DNA from: Haloarcula sp. CBA1127
Lineage (GTDB): Archaea; Halobacteriota; Halobacteria; Halobacteriales; Haloarculaceae
DNA: 64,000 nt
Assembly: GCF_001485575.1 (NCBI RefSeq)
Contig: NZ_BCNB01000006.1
Location: forward strand, 2,976,001-3,040,000
Direction of reading: 5' to 3'
Each line of letters starts with the position of its first letter. The stretch's first letter is position 1. Shown here piece after piece: positions 1 to 8,728 of the stretch. The notes beneath the pieces were generated by a model. That model did no database searches and was not told where the DNA came from. It saw only the letters and a list, made by a program, of their open reading frames with translations. Made by a program: the position numbers and the translations under genes.

Positions 1-688
1 CCACCGCGTCGGGGGCCGTCCAGTCGAGGTCGTCGGCCGTCTCGAACGCGACAGATTTGGCTCCCTCGATGCGGAAGGAATGGCCGGGCGCGACCGGAAC
101 CCAGCCGTCGGACGCGTCGGCCAGTTCCTCCTCGAACACTGAGACGGCGTCGTCGTACCGGCCCTCGACGACGCGCATATCGCCGCCGTGGACGTTCACC
201 ATCGCCTTGTTGAGGAACGGGCAGCGCGAGGGGACGAATCCCTTCGACTCAATGCCGGCGCGGGCCGCGTAGGCCGCGCTGGCTTGTGCGCCGTTCCCCG
301 TCGACGGTGTCGCGACGCGCTCAGCTCCGCGCTGGGCGGCAGCGGTGACAGCGAGCGAGAGCTTGCGGTCGCCCAGCGAGGCCGTCGGATTGCGCCCTTC
401 GTCTTTGACGTACACCGAGTCAACGCCCAGTTCCTCGGCCAGATCCGGAACCGATACCAGCGGCGTCGCCCCCTCGTCAAGCGTCACCGTCACGTCTTCC
501 GGGAACGGTCGTAGCGGCTCGTACCGGCTCGGTCCCGTCGCATCGGGCAGTGCTGCGGGCGTCAGGTCCGGAACGTCGTAGTCACCGACGAGAACCCCGC
601 CACAGTCGGGACAGCGGTCGGCCGTGCTGTCGGTTTCCGTGCCACACGCCGTGCAGATGAGGCCGCGAAACGCCGCAGTCGTCTCCAT
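1..688 (-). CDS. Threonine-synthase-like PLP fold-type II protein (3' end outside window)
   Basis: The reading frame starts at 688 and runs off the left edge, so at least 229 residues are visible. The N-terminus holds a zinc ribbon with two CxxC pairs (about residues 12-15 and 26-29), as in archaeal threonine synthases. It is followed by a PLP fold-type II domain with the NPTAS segment and the phosphate-binding loop STGNGAQAS. Family members convert O-phosphohomoserine to threonine using a Schiff-base lysine in the motif SFKDR. Here that motif reads SLGDRK, so Gly106 sits where the lysine belongs, and a lysine occurs only three residues later. The gene diverges from the FAD oxidoreductase at 772. 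It may be a paralogue with another role or an inactive relative; a genuine ThrC is not certain. Confidence 0.75.
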   Translation of the reverse strand, partial: METTAAFRGLICTACGTETDSTADRCPDCGGVLVGDYDVPDLTPAALPDATGPSRYEPLRPFPEDVTVTLDEGATPLVSVPDLAEELGVDSVYVKDEGRNPTASLGDRKLSLAVTAAAQRGAERVATPSTGNGAQASAAYAARAGIESKGFVPSRCPFLNKAMVNVHGGDMRVVEGRYDDAVSVFEEELADASDGWVPVAPGHSFRIEGAKSVAFETADDLDWTAPDAV

Positions 689-771
689 GTCTTTCTCTGT
701 GGACGGGACAACCAAGTGTGGTCCGGTCCCGCTTCAGCACCCTCTTGTCCCGGGCGGTCGAATTGGAGAGT

Positions 772-2025
772 ATGACAGACGTCGTCGTCGCCGGCGGGGG
801 ACTCGCCGGGCTGGTCGCTGCCCGCCACTTGGCGGAGTCGGGTCGGGACGTGACAGTGTTCGAGCAGCGCTCGGACGTGGGCGGTCGCGTCCGGACAGTT
901 CACGAGGACGGCTACACGTTCGACCGCGGGTTTCAGGTCATGTTCACCGCCTACCCAGCGGCGAAGCGGGAACTCGACATCGAGGCGCTCTCTCCACGGA
1001 CGTTTACGCCGGGGGCCACCATCGCCAGCCCAAATCACCGCTCGGTGCTGTCGGACCCGCTCCGGAATCCCTCCGCCGCACCGCAGACGCTGCTCAATAC
1101 CGACGTGCGCACGGCCGACAAGCTCAGGCTGTTCCGACTCCAGCGCGAACTGGCCGGCGTCGAACCCGTCGAACTGCTCTCCCGGGGCGGAACAACCATC
1201 CGAGAATACCTCGCCGACTACGGATTCTCAAAACGGTTCGTCGAGCGGTTCGCCGCGCCCTTCTACGGCGGTATCACGCTCGACCGCTCGCTGGGCACGG
1301 ACAGCAGCATCTTCGAGTACACCTACAAGATGCTGAGCGAGGGCGAGATATTCGTCCCCGCCGACGGGATGCAGGCGATGCCGCGACAGCTCGCCGACCG
1401 CGCTTGCTCGGCGGGCGCGACCATCGAAACCGACGCGCCCGTGACAGAGCTGGAGGCCCACGAGGGAGAGGTTACTGCCGAGGTAGGCAGCGAGACAGTG
1501 GCGGCCGAGAGTGCTGTCGTCGCGACGGACCCACAAACGGCGGCAGAGCTGACGGACATCGACGCCATTCCGACCGAGCCGGTCGGCTGTGTCACCCAGT
1601 ACTTCGCGCTTCCGACGAACCGCGCCCCGACGACCGGACAGCGTATCATCCTCAACGCGGCAGACGACCGGCCAAACACCGTCGCGCCGCTATCGGCCGT
1701 CGCCAGCGAATACGCGCCGGCTGGGATGGAGCTATACAGCGCTACGTTCCTCGGAACGCCGGAAGAAGACGACGCGGAACTGGCCGCCGAAGTCCGGGCG
1801 GCGCTGCAATCGTGGTATCCGAACGCGAGCTTCGAGGCGCTGGAACTGCTCCGGACCGACCGCGTCCCGCTCTCGCAGTTCGCCCAGCCGCCGGGGTATC
1901 GGGACTCGCTCCCGGACCCGACAGCGCCGGAGGGCAGTGCCGTCCTAGCGGGCGATTACACCCGCTGGTCAGCGATACAGGGTGCGCTGGAAAGCGGCAA
2001 GGTCGCCGCTGATCTGCTACGATAA
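772..2025 (+). CDS. FAD-dependent oxidoreductase, amine-oxidase/phytoene-desaturase-like
   Basis: This 417-residue protein begins with a dinucleotide-binding GGGLAGL motif (about residues 8-14), followed by the ExR acid and the GGR turn (VFEQRSDVGGR) typical of flavin amine oxidases, protoporphyrinogen oxidases and carotenoid desaturases. The C-terminus has the second FAD-contact region (LAGDYTRW...GALESGK), which places the flavin near the end of the chain. I chose the ATG at 772 because it places the Rossmann strand at the N-terminus; the in-frame ATG at 718 would add an unrelated leader. The substrate cannot be told from sequence. It diverges from the threonine-synthase-like gene, and no carotenoid genes are adjacent, so a carotenoid role is only one possibility. 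Confidence 0.85.
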   Translation: MTDVVVAGGGLAGLVAARHLAESGRDVTVFEQRSDVGGRVRTVHEDGYTFDRGFQVMFTAYPAAKRELDIEALSPRTFTPGATIASPNHRSVLSDPLRNPSAAPQTLLNTDVRTADKLRLFRLQRELAGVEPVELLSRGGTTIREYLADYGFSKRFVERFAAPFYGGITLDRSLGTDSSIFEYTYKMLSEGEIFVPADGMQAMPRQLADRACSAGATIETDAPVTELEAHEGEVTAEVGSETVAAESAVVATDPQTAAELTDIDAIPTEPVGCVTQYFALPTNRAPTTGQRIILNAADDRPNTVAPLSAVASEYAPAGMELYSATFLGTPEEDDAELAAEVRAALQSWYPNASFEALELLRTDRVPLSQFAQPPGYRDSLPDPTAPEGSAVLAGDYTRWSAIQGALESGKVAADLLR

Positions 2026-2061
2026 CAGGACTGCCGATACAGCTCTCGAAGGGACGGCGGT

Positions 2062-2220
2062 CTATGCGGCTGGACCGCCGCTATTCGTGTTTCCCTCGTT
2101 GTCGTCGTGCCCCTCCCCCTTGAGGACTTCAGAGACGTACTTTATTGTCGCGAAGTACAGCAACAGTAGCGAAAGCAGCGTAATCGCGATGAGACCCAGC
2201 GCGATTTCTGTCTGAACCAT
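2062..2220 (-). CDS. Small single-pass membrane protein
   Basis: A 52-residue product has one hydrophobic helix near its N-terminus (about residues 5-25, rich in Ile, Leu and Ala) followed by a short acidic, Asn-rich tail. An upstream in-frame ATG at 2247 would add nine hydrophilic residues; I prefer 2220 because it puts the helix directly after the start. It lies just downstream of, and on the same strand as, the metallophosphoesterase gene, so co-transcription is likely. I do not recognise the family and propose no function. Confidence 0.6.
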   Translation of the reverse strand: MVQTEIALGLIAITLLSLLLLYFATIKYVSEVLKGEGHDDNEGNTNSGGPAA

Positions 2221-2257
2221 ATTCCAGCGTCCACCGTCGTCGCTCAAATACTTACCG

Positions 2258-2938
2258 TTATAGCATGCGCCGGAACTCCCCTAGCGGCGGAAACGACAGG
2301 GTCTCGCGCCCGCTCTCGTCCCAGACCACTGGCTCCAGTCGGTCGGCATCAGTAACGAGTGGAGACTGAAAATCGCTGGCCCGCATCTCGTTGACCTCCA
2401 CGCCGGCGTTCAGCCTGTTGAACGACGGGAGCATCACGACGTCGCTGCCGCGGTACTGCCCGCTCCCGACAAGGTAGCAGGGTTGGCGTTGCCCCTCGAT
2501 GTTGATCGTCGGGTGGTCATGTCCGACGACGTAGCGGTCGGCGTCGACGTCGGGGGCCTCGTGGCCGTGACAGACGACGGTGTCGCTGATCCGGTATGTC
2601 GTCTCGGTCGGGCCGTCCCAGACGCTATCGAGCATCGTGTCGTGGTTACCCGGCGTCACGAGCAGGCGCGCTCCGACCGACTGGCAGGCGCTTTTGAGCC
2701 CCGCCACGGTGCTCTCGACCGACCGGGGGACGGTCTGGAACGAGTGGAGCAGGTCACCGGCGACGAGGACCTCCGCTGGGTCGTGCCGCTCAACGAGTGA
2801 CTGGAACCGCTGGACCATGTCCGAACCGGACCCGACCGGGAGTTCGAGGTTCCCGCCGGTGCCCCGGCCGACGTGGAGGTCCGCGACGACGAGCGTCTCC
2901 CCGAGCAGGAGCGACCTGTCGTCGTAGCTGGCTGTCAT
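2258..2938 (-). CDS. Metallophosphoesterase (calcineurin-like)
   Basis: This 226-residue protein shows the ordered signature of calcineurin-like phosphoesterases: DLHVGRG near residue 21, GDLLHS near 61, GNHD near 97, a GHE block near 125 and GHDH near 138. These supply the His, Asp and Asn ligands of a di-metal centre. It resembles the archaeal ICC-like phosphoesterase family, sometimes found near helicase genes, and the substrate is not defined by sequence. The length fits a single-domain enzyme without export signal, so it should act in the cytoplasm. The small membrane protein at 2062-2220 follows on the same strand. Confidence 0.85.
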   Translation of the reverse strand: MTASYDDRSLLLGETLVVADLHVGRGTGGNLELPVGSGSDMVQRFQSLVERHDPAEVLVAGDLLHSFQTVPRSVESTVAGLKSACQSVGARLLVTPGNHDTMLDSVWDGPTETTYRISDTVVCHGHEAPDVDADRYVVGHDHPTINIEGQRQPCYLVGSGQYRGSDVVMLPSFNRLNAGVEVNEMRASDFQSPLVTDADRLEPVVWDESGRETLSFPPLGEFRRML

Positions 2939-3075
2939 CGCCGTTCAGTCAGCACCGGCGAGGCTTATATTGTCGGTCATGGCGACGAGGTCCACCGCAG
3001 GTAGCCGGACCGCAGCCGCTATCTCGGCCTGACAGTGTCGGTGGTATTTTTACCTGCGACTCCCGTGACTCCTGT

Positions 3076-3843
3076 ATGGTCGACGTCCTGGAGAACAAGC
3101 GGGCCGCGACGCGGTTTCGGGTCCTCGTGGAGATTGCCGAGCGCCAGCCCGCAGTGAGTCAGGGCGAAATCGCCGACGCTGTCGGCGTGACGAGCCAGGC
3201 CGTCAGCGAGTATATCCGTGAGCTCGTCGATGACGGCCTCGTCGAGAAGGAAGGGCGGTCGCGCTACCGCGTCACCAAGGAGGGCGTCGACTGGGTGTTC
3301 CAGTCCGCCACCGACGTGCGCCGGTTTGCCGACCACGTCACCGACGACGTGCTCGGTAGCGTGCAGGAGGACGCCGCTATCGCCACGGCAGACCTGGCGG
3401 AAGGCGAGACGGTGACACTCTCGCTGTCAGATGGTCTGCTGCACGCCGACCCCGGCGGCGGCGACGCGACGGGCGTGACGACGACCAGCGCCGCAGAGGG
3501 CGAAGTCGTCGGTGTCACCGGCTTCGAGGGCGTCATTGACCTCGACCCCGGCCACGTCAGCGTGATACAGGTCCCGCCAGTCCGGTCGGGGCCAGTCGAG
3601 AACATCGATGACATCGCCGCGGCCTGTGCGGACGTCCCCATCGTCACCGCCGCTGGCGTCGAATCCGTCGTCGCGCTCCGCGATGCCGGCATCGAACCGA
3701 CGACGCACTTCGCGGCGGGTGAGGTGGCCGCCGACGCCGCATCCCGGGGACTTGATGCTGTCGTCGTCGCGACACAGGACACCGTCGGTCGTGCGACCGA
3801 TGCCCTCCGCGACGCGAGCGTCGACTACGACGTGACGCAGTGA
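3076..3843 (+). CDS. Winged-helix transcriptional regulator with C-terminal sensor-like domain
   Basis: The 255-residue product starts with a winged HTH (about residues 10-70: GEIADAVGVTSQAVSEYIRELVDDGLVEKEG, shown here only in part as the recognition region near 35-55) of MarR/crenarchaeal type. The rest is an alpha/beta domain rich in Val and Ala with repeating strands, which could bind a ligand. I took the ATG at 3076, which begins directly before the HTH, rather than far upstream in-frame codons that run through the divergent gene. A TATA-like element (GGTATTTTTACC) lies about 25-30 bases upstream, so the transcript should be nearly leaderless. It probably regulates itself or neighbouring genes such as the thiolase; that is inference. 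Confidence 0.75.
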   Translation: MVDVLENKRAATRFRVLVEIAERQPAVSQGEIADAVGVTSQAVSEYIRELVDDGLVEKEGRSRYRVTKEGVDWVFQSATDVRRFADHVTDDVLGSVQEDAAIATADLAEGETVTLSLSDGLLHADPGGGDATGVTTTSAAEGEVVGVTGFEGVIDLDPGHVSVIQVPPVRSGPVENIDDIAAACADVPIVTAAGVESVVALRDAGIEPTTHFAAGEVAADAASRGLDAVVVATQDTVGRATDALRDASVDYDVTQ

Positions 3844-3889
3844 TCCGCGAGTAGCGAGACTTTTCCGGTCGGCTACCGTCGGGACAGCC

Positions 3890-4045
3890 ATGAGCGACCA
3901 CGAGATCCACGACGCTGTCGAGGCGTTCCTGAACGAGGCCGACGACGCCTACGGCGAGTACGAGCAGGGCTACACCGACGCTGATGCGACGCTCCGGCGA
4001 CTGGAAACGGCCATCGAGGAGCTACGGACGGCGAGCGAGGAGTAA
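3890..4045 (+). CDS. Small acidic conserved protein (51 aa)
   Basis: A short frame of 51 codons runs from ATG 3890 to TAA 4043-4045. Its product is very acidic and predicted to be all helical, with regularly spaced Leu, Ala and Glu that could form a short coiled coil. Codon choice (C or G at third positions) matches the neighbouring genes, which supports real coding. It sits 46 bases after the winged-helix regulator and 55 bases before the thiolase on the same strand. It looks like the short haloarchaeal DUF7553-type proteins, but I am not sure of the family. Confidence 0.65.
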   Translation: MSDHEIHDAVEAFLNEADDAYGEYEQGYTDADATLRRLETAIEELRTASEE

Positions 4046-4100
4046 GACGCCGTCCATCGTCGGGCGAACAGTATTGTAGGCTCAGGTTCATGTAGCCCGT

Positions 4101-5264
4101 ATGACGGATGTGGTTCTGGTAGACGGCGCACGCACCGCACACGGTGAACTGCTGGGAGGGCTCGCAGAGCGAAGCGCGATAGAGCTCGGTACTGCAGCTG
4201 TCGAGGGACTGCTTAATCGGACCAGCGTCGACGAAAACAGTGTCGACTGGGTTGGCCTCGGAAACGCGGTGCAGGCCGGCGTCGGTCAGGTGCCGGCCAG
4301 ACAGGTCGTCGTCGAGTCGCCACTGACGGACGATGTCGCCGCGACGACGCTGAACGAGGCCTCGGGGTCGGGGCTGCGGGCGATCATGACCGCCGCCGAC
4401 CGCATCGAGGCCGGTCGGGCGTCGGTGTGTCTCGCCGGTGGCATGGAGTCGATGTCGAACGCGCCGTATCTCGTCCCCGAAATGCGTGGTGGCCGCCGGC
4501 ACGGGAACAGCGACCTCGTCGACGCGATGATCTGGGACTCACTGTGGGACAAACACTACGACGCGCACATGGGCACGCTGACGGAGGAAATCGCCGCCGA
4601 GCACGACATTAGCCGCGAGGCCCAGGACGAGTACGCTCGGCGGAGCAACCATCGGGCCGGCGAGGCCATCCAGTCCGGGAAGTTCACCGAGGAACTGGTT
4701 CCCGTGGAAACGGCGGACGGGCTCGTGACCGAGGACGAAGGGCCGCACCCGGACACGACGGTAGACCAGTTGGCGGCGCTCCCGCCGGCATTTGCGGACG
4801 GAGGCACGATCACCGCCGGCAACGCCTCGAAGCTCTCCGATGGCGCGGGTGCAGTGGTGCTGGCCGACGCCGAGACGGTCGAACGCGAGGGGCTGGGACC
4901 GATGGCCCACGTCGAGGACTACGCGGTTGCCTACCGCGACCCGTCGGAGTTCTCAATCGCTGTACGGGACGTGGTGTCGAAGCTCCTAGAGCGCAACGAC
5001 CTCACAGTGGCCGACGTGGACCACTTCGAACTCAACGAGGCCTTTGCCGCGCAGATGGTGTACGTCGCCGACGAACTCGACATCCCCGCCGAGAAGCACA
5101 ACCCGCTCGGCGGCGCGGTGGCGCTCGGGCATCCTATCGGAGCTAGCGGCGGTATCCTCACGACCACGATGCTGTACGCGATGGAGCGAGCGGATCATCA
5201 CCGCGGCATCGTGGGGATGAGCGTCGGCGGTGGCGGCGCGATTGCGATGTCTGTGGTCCGGTAG
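4101..5264 (+). CDS. Thiolase (acetyl-CoA acetyltransferase family) with Ser in place of both catalytic Cys
   Basis: The 387-residue product aligns along its whole length with biosynthetic/degradative thiolases that form or cleave acetoacetyl-CoA or 3-ketoacyl-CoA. Recognisable blocks are GNAVQAGVGQVPARQ, GGMESMSNAPYL, the NEAFAA motif and GGAVALGHPIGASG with its catalytic His. The nucleophilic Cys of the usual CGSG motif is Ser88 (EASGSG), and the second catalytic Cys near the C-terminus is Ser374 (GMSVGGG). Ser-type haloarchaeal thiolases have, as far as I recall, been reported for polyhydroxyalkanoate synthesis, so loss of activity should not be assumed. No OB-fold partner subunit is adjacent. 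The 3' end is partly copied downstream (see the repeat at 5218-5317). Confidence 0.88.
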   Translation: MTDVVLVDGARTAHGELLGGLAERSAIELGTAAVEGLLNRTSVDENSVDWVGLGNAVQAGVGQVPARQVVVESPLTDDVAATTLNEASGSGLRAIMTAADRIEAGRASVCLAGGMESMSNAPYLVPEMRGGRRHGNSDLVDAMIWDSLWDKHYDAHMGTLTEEIAAEHDISREAQDEYARRSNHRAGEAIQSGKFTEELVPVETADGLVTEDEGPHPDTTVDQLAALPPAFADGGTITAGNASKLSDGAGAVVLADAETVEREGLGPMAHVEDYAVAYRDPSEFSIAVRDVVSKLLERNDLTVADVDHFELNEAFAAQMVYVADELDIPAEKHNPLGGAVALGHPIGASGGILTTTMLYAMERADHHRGIVGMSVGGGGAIAMSVVR

Positions 5265-5317
5265 AACCCGCCAGCGACGAGGTGAGTGAGCGTCGGCGGT
5301 GGCGGCGCGATTGCGAT
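5218..5317 (+). repeat. Partial duplication of the thiolase 3' end
   Basis: A 31-base segment at 5218-5248, inside the last codons of the thiolase, is repeated exactly at 5287-5317 in the intergenic region, an offset of 69 bases. The second copy lies after the thiolase stop and appears non-coding. It looks like a short local duplication or slippage event. Confidence 0.9.
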
Positions 5318-5410
5318 TCAAAACCAGCGTGAAATCCCGCTGAACTGAAAGTGGAAAGCGAGAGGGACGCTACGCATGGGATCAGTCAAAACGATAGAAC
5401 AGCAATTAGA

Positions 5411-7243
5411 TTACGAGCTTGTTTTTCCGATTTCCTCCAGTGTGAGCGTGTAGTCTCCGCGTCCGCTGTAGACATACACGAGTATGCCGATCTCGCTGAT
5501 CTGTGAGAAATCGTCGATGATTATCTGTTCGTTACTGTCCTGCGTATAGGACGCGCGATCGTAGTCGTTCGGAGTGGGTGTGCGGCCGTCGAAGGAGACA
5601 TACAGGTCGAAATCGGCGTCAGATGGGCCATCGAGGCTGAGGATCAGCTGCATGGGCGACTCCGTCTTGAGGGAGTACGTCTGCTTGTCATAATCGAGCA
5701 TCCCATCGAGTGACCCGGACAGCTCTTCGGTGAGACGGTCTTTCGATTCATCAGTGACGGAGACGCTGACTGACGTGGTTGCCTCGGCACCGTCGTTGTC
5801 AGTCGCAGTCACGGTGACGGTGTAGTCGCCGGTACTGGTGTATGTGTGGCTGACCTCCGTCGCGTCCGCACCTTCGATGGGGTCAGAGCCGTCGCCGAAC
5901 TCCCAGCGGTAGTTCGTTATCGAGCCGTCGGGGTCACGGGAGCCGCTGGCATCGAAGATGACCTCCTTATTCACAGTGACAGTTCGTGAGTCGTCGTTGA
6001 GCGTCACGATCGGCGGTTCGTTTTCGGTTCCACCACCGACGGTTACGAAGTTGTATGCATCCGCGAGGCCGAAACCGACGAACTGGCCGTCTGCGTCCAG
6101 TGGCTGGGCAGTGTCGAGAAGGTTCTGTCGGGTCTGGCTGACGGGCCAATCGTGTCTGTCCAGTCCAAGCGCAGCAACGCCAGCGACAGCAGGACTCGCC
6201 ATCGACGTCCCGGGGAACTGCGCGTAGTCTCCCCCTGGAACAGATGAGAGTACGTCATTACCCGGTGCCGCAATGTCGACCTTCTCGCCGTAGTTCGAGA
6301 ACTCGGTCGGACTCTTGTTCTTATCGACGGCACCAACGGCGACGCATTCTTCGTAGGCCGCTGGGTACGATACGTCTTGCTGGCTTGGGGGATCACCGTC
6401 CTGATGGTTACCGGCTGCACAGATGAGGAGCACACCCTGATTCCATGCGTACGAGACGGCGTTTTTCATTGTCTGGTTGTAGCCGCCGCCACCGAGAGAC
6501 ATATTGATAATGTCCGCCCCTTGGTCGGTCGCCCACTCGACAGCGTTAGCGATATCGGCGGTTCGGCCCCCGTTCGGGCCAAGTGCACGGCAACTCAGAA
6601 GCCGGGAGTTACTGACACCTGCAATTCCGGTTTCGTCGTTCGTTTCGCCGGCAGCAATGCCGGAGACGTGTGTCCCATGCTGAGCAGATTGTGGGGCGGG
6701 GTCGTCGTCGTCATCGACGAAGTCACGTCCTTTCTGGCTCCCGAACTGCCCGTCGAGGTCGGGATGGGTGTAATCCGTACCGGTGTCTATGACGGCGATG
6801 GTGACGTCTTCGCTTCCGAACGTAATGTCCCATGCTTTCGGGGCATTGACCAGTTGTGGCGCGTACTGGCTGTCGAACTTCGGATCGTTCGGAACCGTGG
6901 CGATCGGCTCGCGAACATGGTTAAATTCGGTATATTTGACCCCGTCAATTCCTTCGACTGTCGGAAGGATGTCGCCCTTGAATTTTTGCGGGACTGCTGA
7001 GCGAAGATACGAAAGTGACTCGTTCACGTCGAGGATATCGAGCTGTTCGAGGTCGGACCGTTCTTTTATTTTGTCATAAACGTCTGAAGCGTTCCTATTA
7101 TTCGATACACCGATCAGATATTCTTCTGTATCAGATTCCTGTGATGCGCTGACTTCGCCACCAAAAGCTGCGACGGTTACGGCGGAGCCAAGTGCCTTGA
7201 TAACTGATCTTCTGGACGGTTTCGGCAGGGTATGTCGGGACAT
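5411..7243 (-). CDS. Tat-exported subtilisin-like protease (halolysin type) with PKD and PPC-like domains
   Basis: The 610-residue product begins with a twin-arginine signal (SRRSVIKALGSA, residues 10-21), so it is probably exported folded. A propeptide of I9 type covers about 40-110. The S8 catalytic domain carries Asp153 (VIDTGTD), His189 (HGTHVSG), the oxyanion Asn279 (AAGN) and nucleophile Ser347 (GTSMASP). A PKD domain follows (about 408-500, WEFGDGS and YTVTVTATD), then a beta-sandwich resembling the bacterial pre-peptidase C-terminal (PPC) domain (about 505-605). Known halolysins have a similar order with a different C-terminal extension. A TATA box lies about 30 bases before the start in an A+T-rich region, suggesting a leaderless message. 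Confidence 0.93.
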   Translation of the reverse strand: MSRHTLPKPSRRSVIKALGSAVTVAAFGGEVSASQESDTEEYLIGVSNNRNASDVYDKIKERSDLEQLDILDVNESLSYLRSAVPQKFKGDILPTVEGIDGVKYTEFNHVREPIATVPNDPKFDSQYAPQLVNAPKAWDITFGSEDVTIAVIDTGTDYTHPDLDGQFGSQKGRDFVDDDDDPAPQSAQHGTHVSGIAAGETNDETGIAGVSNSRLLSCRALGPNGGRTADIANAVEWATDQGADIINMSLGGGGYNQTMKNAVSYAWNQGVLLICAAGNHQDGDPPSQQDVSYPAAYEECVAVGAVDKNKSPTEFSNYGEKVDIAAPGNDVLSSVPGGDYAQFPGTSMASPAVAGVAALGLDRHDWPVSQTRQNLLDTAQPLDADGQFVGFGLADAYNFVTVGGGTENEPPIVTLNDDSRTVTVNKEVIFDASGSRDPDGSITNYRWEFGDGSDPIEGADATEVSHTYTSTGDYTVTVTATDNDGAEATTSVSVSVTDESKDRLTEELSGSLDGMLDYDKQTYSLKTESPMQLILSLDGPSDADFDLYVSFDGRTPTPNDYDRASYTQDSNEQIIIDDFSQISEIGILVYVYSGRGDYTLTLEEIGKTSS

Positions 7244-7268
7244 CCGACTCCCAATAAATATGGGTGGG

Positions 7269-7278
7269 TTATAAAATT
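7269..7278 (-). promoter_or_regulatory. TATA box of the halolysin gene
   Basis: On the minus strand the sequence AATTTTATAA lies centred about 30 bases before the protease start codon, the usual distance for leaderless haloarchaeal promoters. The surrounding 7244-7494 stretch is strongly A+T rich and holds no other gene I can support. Confidence 0.6.
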
Positions 7279-7494
7279 AATATATAATTCCTCATGCAGC
7301 CCGGTACCTAATAAACAAAATTATATATGCTGCTTTATAAATACGTGTTTGTTTCGAGTTTTGATATATAAGGTGACAGTTATGAACGCTAAAAGTGTTT
7401 ATGCCCGTCGGCAATAGCGACAGAACAGGCGGACGCCGCTAATGCTACCGAAGCACAAGGAAGAATTATCGGGCCGGCCGCCCCCAAACAGAAT

Positions 7495-8616
7495 ATGACT
7501 GGATTCTCCCGACGGGTAGAGCAGGTATCGATTTCGGGCATCCGCGAAGTGTTCGAGGCGGCGGGCGAGGACGCCATCAACCTCGGCCTCGGCCAGCCGG
7601 ACTTCCCGACGCCGGAGCACGCACGCGAAGCGGCTGTCGAGGCAATTCAGGCGGGAGAGGTCGACGCTTACACGTCGAACAAGGGAACCGAGAAACTCCG
7701 AGAAGCCATTGCCGCCAAACACGAGCGGGATAACGACCTCGACGTCGACCCCGGAAACATCATTGCCACGTCGGGTGGGAGCGAGGCGCTGCACATCGCG
7801 CTGGAGGCACACGTCGATGCAGGGCAGGAGGTCATCTTCCCGGACCCGGGGTTCGTCTCCTACGACGCGCTGACCCATCTGGCCGGCGGGACGCCGCGAC
7901 CTGTCCCACTGCGCGAGGACCTCACGATGGCCCCCGAGACGGTCGAGGAGGCAATCACCGACGACACGGCGGCGTTTGTCGTAAACTCGCCCGCGAACCC
8001 GACCGGGGCAGTGCAGTCCCCGGAAGATATGCGGGAGTTCGCCCGTATCGCCGACGAGCACGACGTGCTGTGTATCTCCGACGAAGTGTACGAACATCAG
8101 GTGTTCGAGGGTGAGCACCGCTCGCCGGCGGAGTTCAGCGAGACGGGCAACGTCGTCATCGTCAACGCCTGCTCGAAGGCGTATTCGATGACGGGCTGGC
8201 GGCTCGGCTGGGTCACCGGCGCGACCGACCGCATCGAGCGGATGCTGCGGGTCCACCAGTACGCTCAGGCCTGTGCGTCGGCCCCGGCGCAGTACGCTGC
8301 CGAGGCGGCGCTGACCGGCCCGCAAGAGCCGGTGTCGGAGATGCGCGAGGCGTTCCAGGAGCGGCGGGACGTGCTTTTGGACGGACTCGACGAGATGGGA
8401 CTGGACTGTCCGACGCCCAAAGGCGCGTTCTACGCGATGCCGAAGGTCCCCGACGGCTGGGTGGACGAAGTCATCGACCGCGGTGTCGTCGTCGTCCCCG
8501 GCGACGCCTTCGGCGAACACGGCGCGGGCTACGCCCGCATCTCCTACGCGACGGACATGGAGACGCTGAAAGAGGCAATCGACATCATGGCCGACGCGAC
8601 GGCGGCAGTCCGCTGA
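7495..8616 (+). CDS. PLP-dependent aminotransferase, class I/II (aspartate aminotransferase-like)
   Basis: The 373-residue protein belongs to the fold-type I aminotransferases. Visible features are the substrate loop GLGQPDFPTPEH, the cofactor-anchoring SGGSEA region, NPANPTGA-type motif (SPANPTGA), SDEVYE with the pyridine-nitrogen Asp, and the Schiff-base lysine in NACSKAYSMTGWRLGW (about residue 225) followed by the phosphate-binding Arg. Length is normal for archaeal aspartate or aromatic aminotransferases; specificity cannot be read reliably. It stands alone on its strand after the divergent halolysin promoter region and before the winged-helix gene at 8729. Confidence 0.9.
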   Translation: MTGFSRRVEQVSISGIREVFEAAGEDAINLGLGQPDFPTPEHAREAAVEAIQAGEVDAYTSNKGTEKLREAIAAKHERDNDLDVDPGNIIATSGGSEALHIALEAHVDAGQEVIFPDPGFVSYDALTHLAGGTPRPVPLREDLTMAPETVEEAITDDTAAFVVNSPANPTGAVQSPEDMREFARIADEHDVLCISDEVYEHQVFEGEHRSPAEFSETGNVVIVNACSKAYSMTGWRLGWVTGATDRIERMLRVHQYAQACASAPAQYAAEAALTGPQEPVSEMREAFQERRDVLLDGLDEMGLDCPTPKGAFYAMPKVPDGWVDEVIDRGVVVVPGDAFGEHGAGYARISYATDMETLKEAIDIMADATAAVR

Positions 8617-8691
8617 GCGCTCGCAGGCGAGTGGGCCCGCGGACAGTCGTCCCGAAATTGGAACAGTCTCGGAAGAGAGTGTGAAGAAACG

Positions 8692-8699
8692 CTTTATTT
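8692..8699 (+). promoter_or_regulatory. TATA-like element before the winged-helix gene
   Basis: CTTTATTT lies about 30-37 bases before the GTG start at 8729, which is consistent with a leaderless or nearly leaderless transcript. Confidence 0.45.
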
Positions 8700-8728
8700 G
8701 CCGCCTGTCTTGACTCTCGTATCCCATC

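Noticed and set aside
7399..8727. 442-codon frame antisense to the aminotransferase
   Set aside because: Its composition is that of an antisense shadow (Arg- and Val-rich), and the plus-strand aminotransferase has all family motifs.
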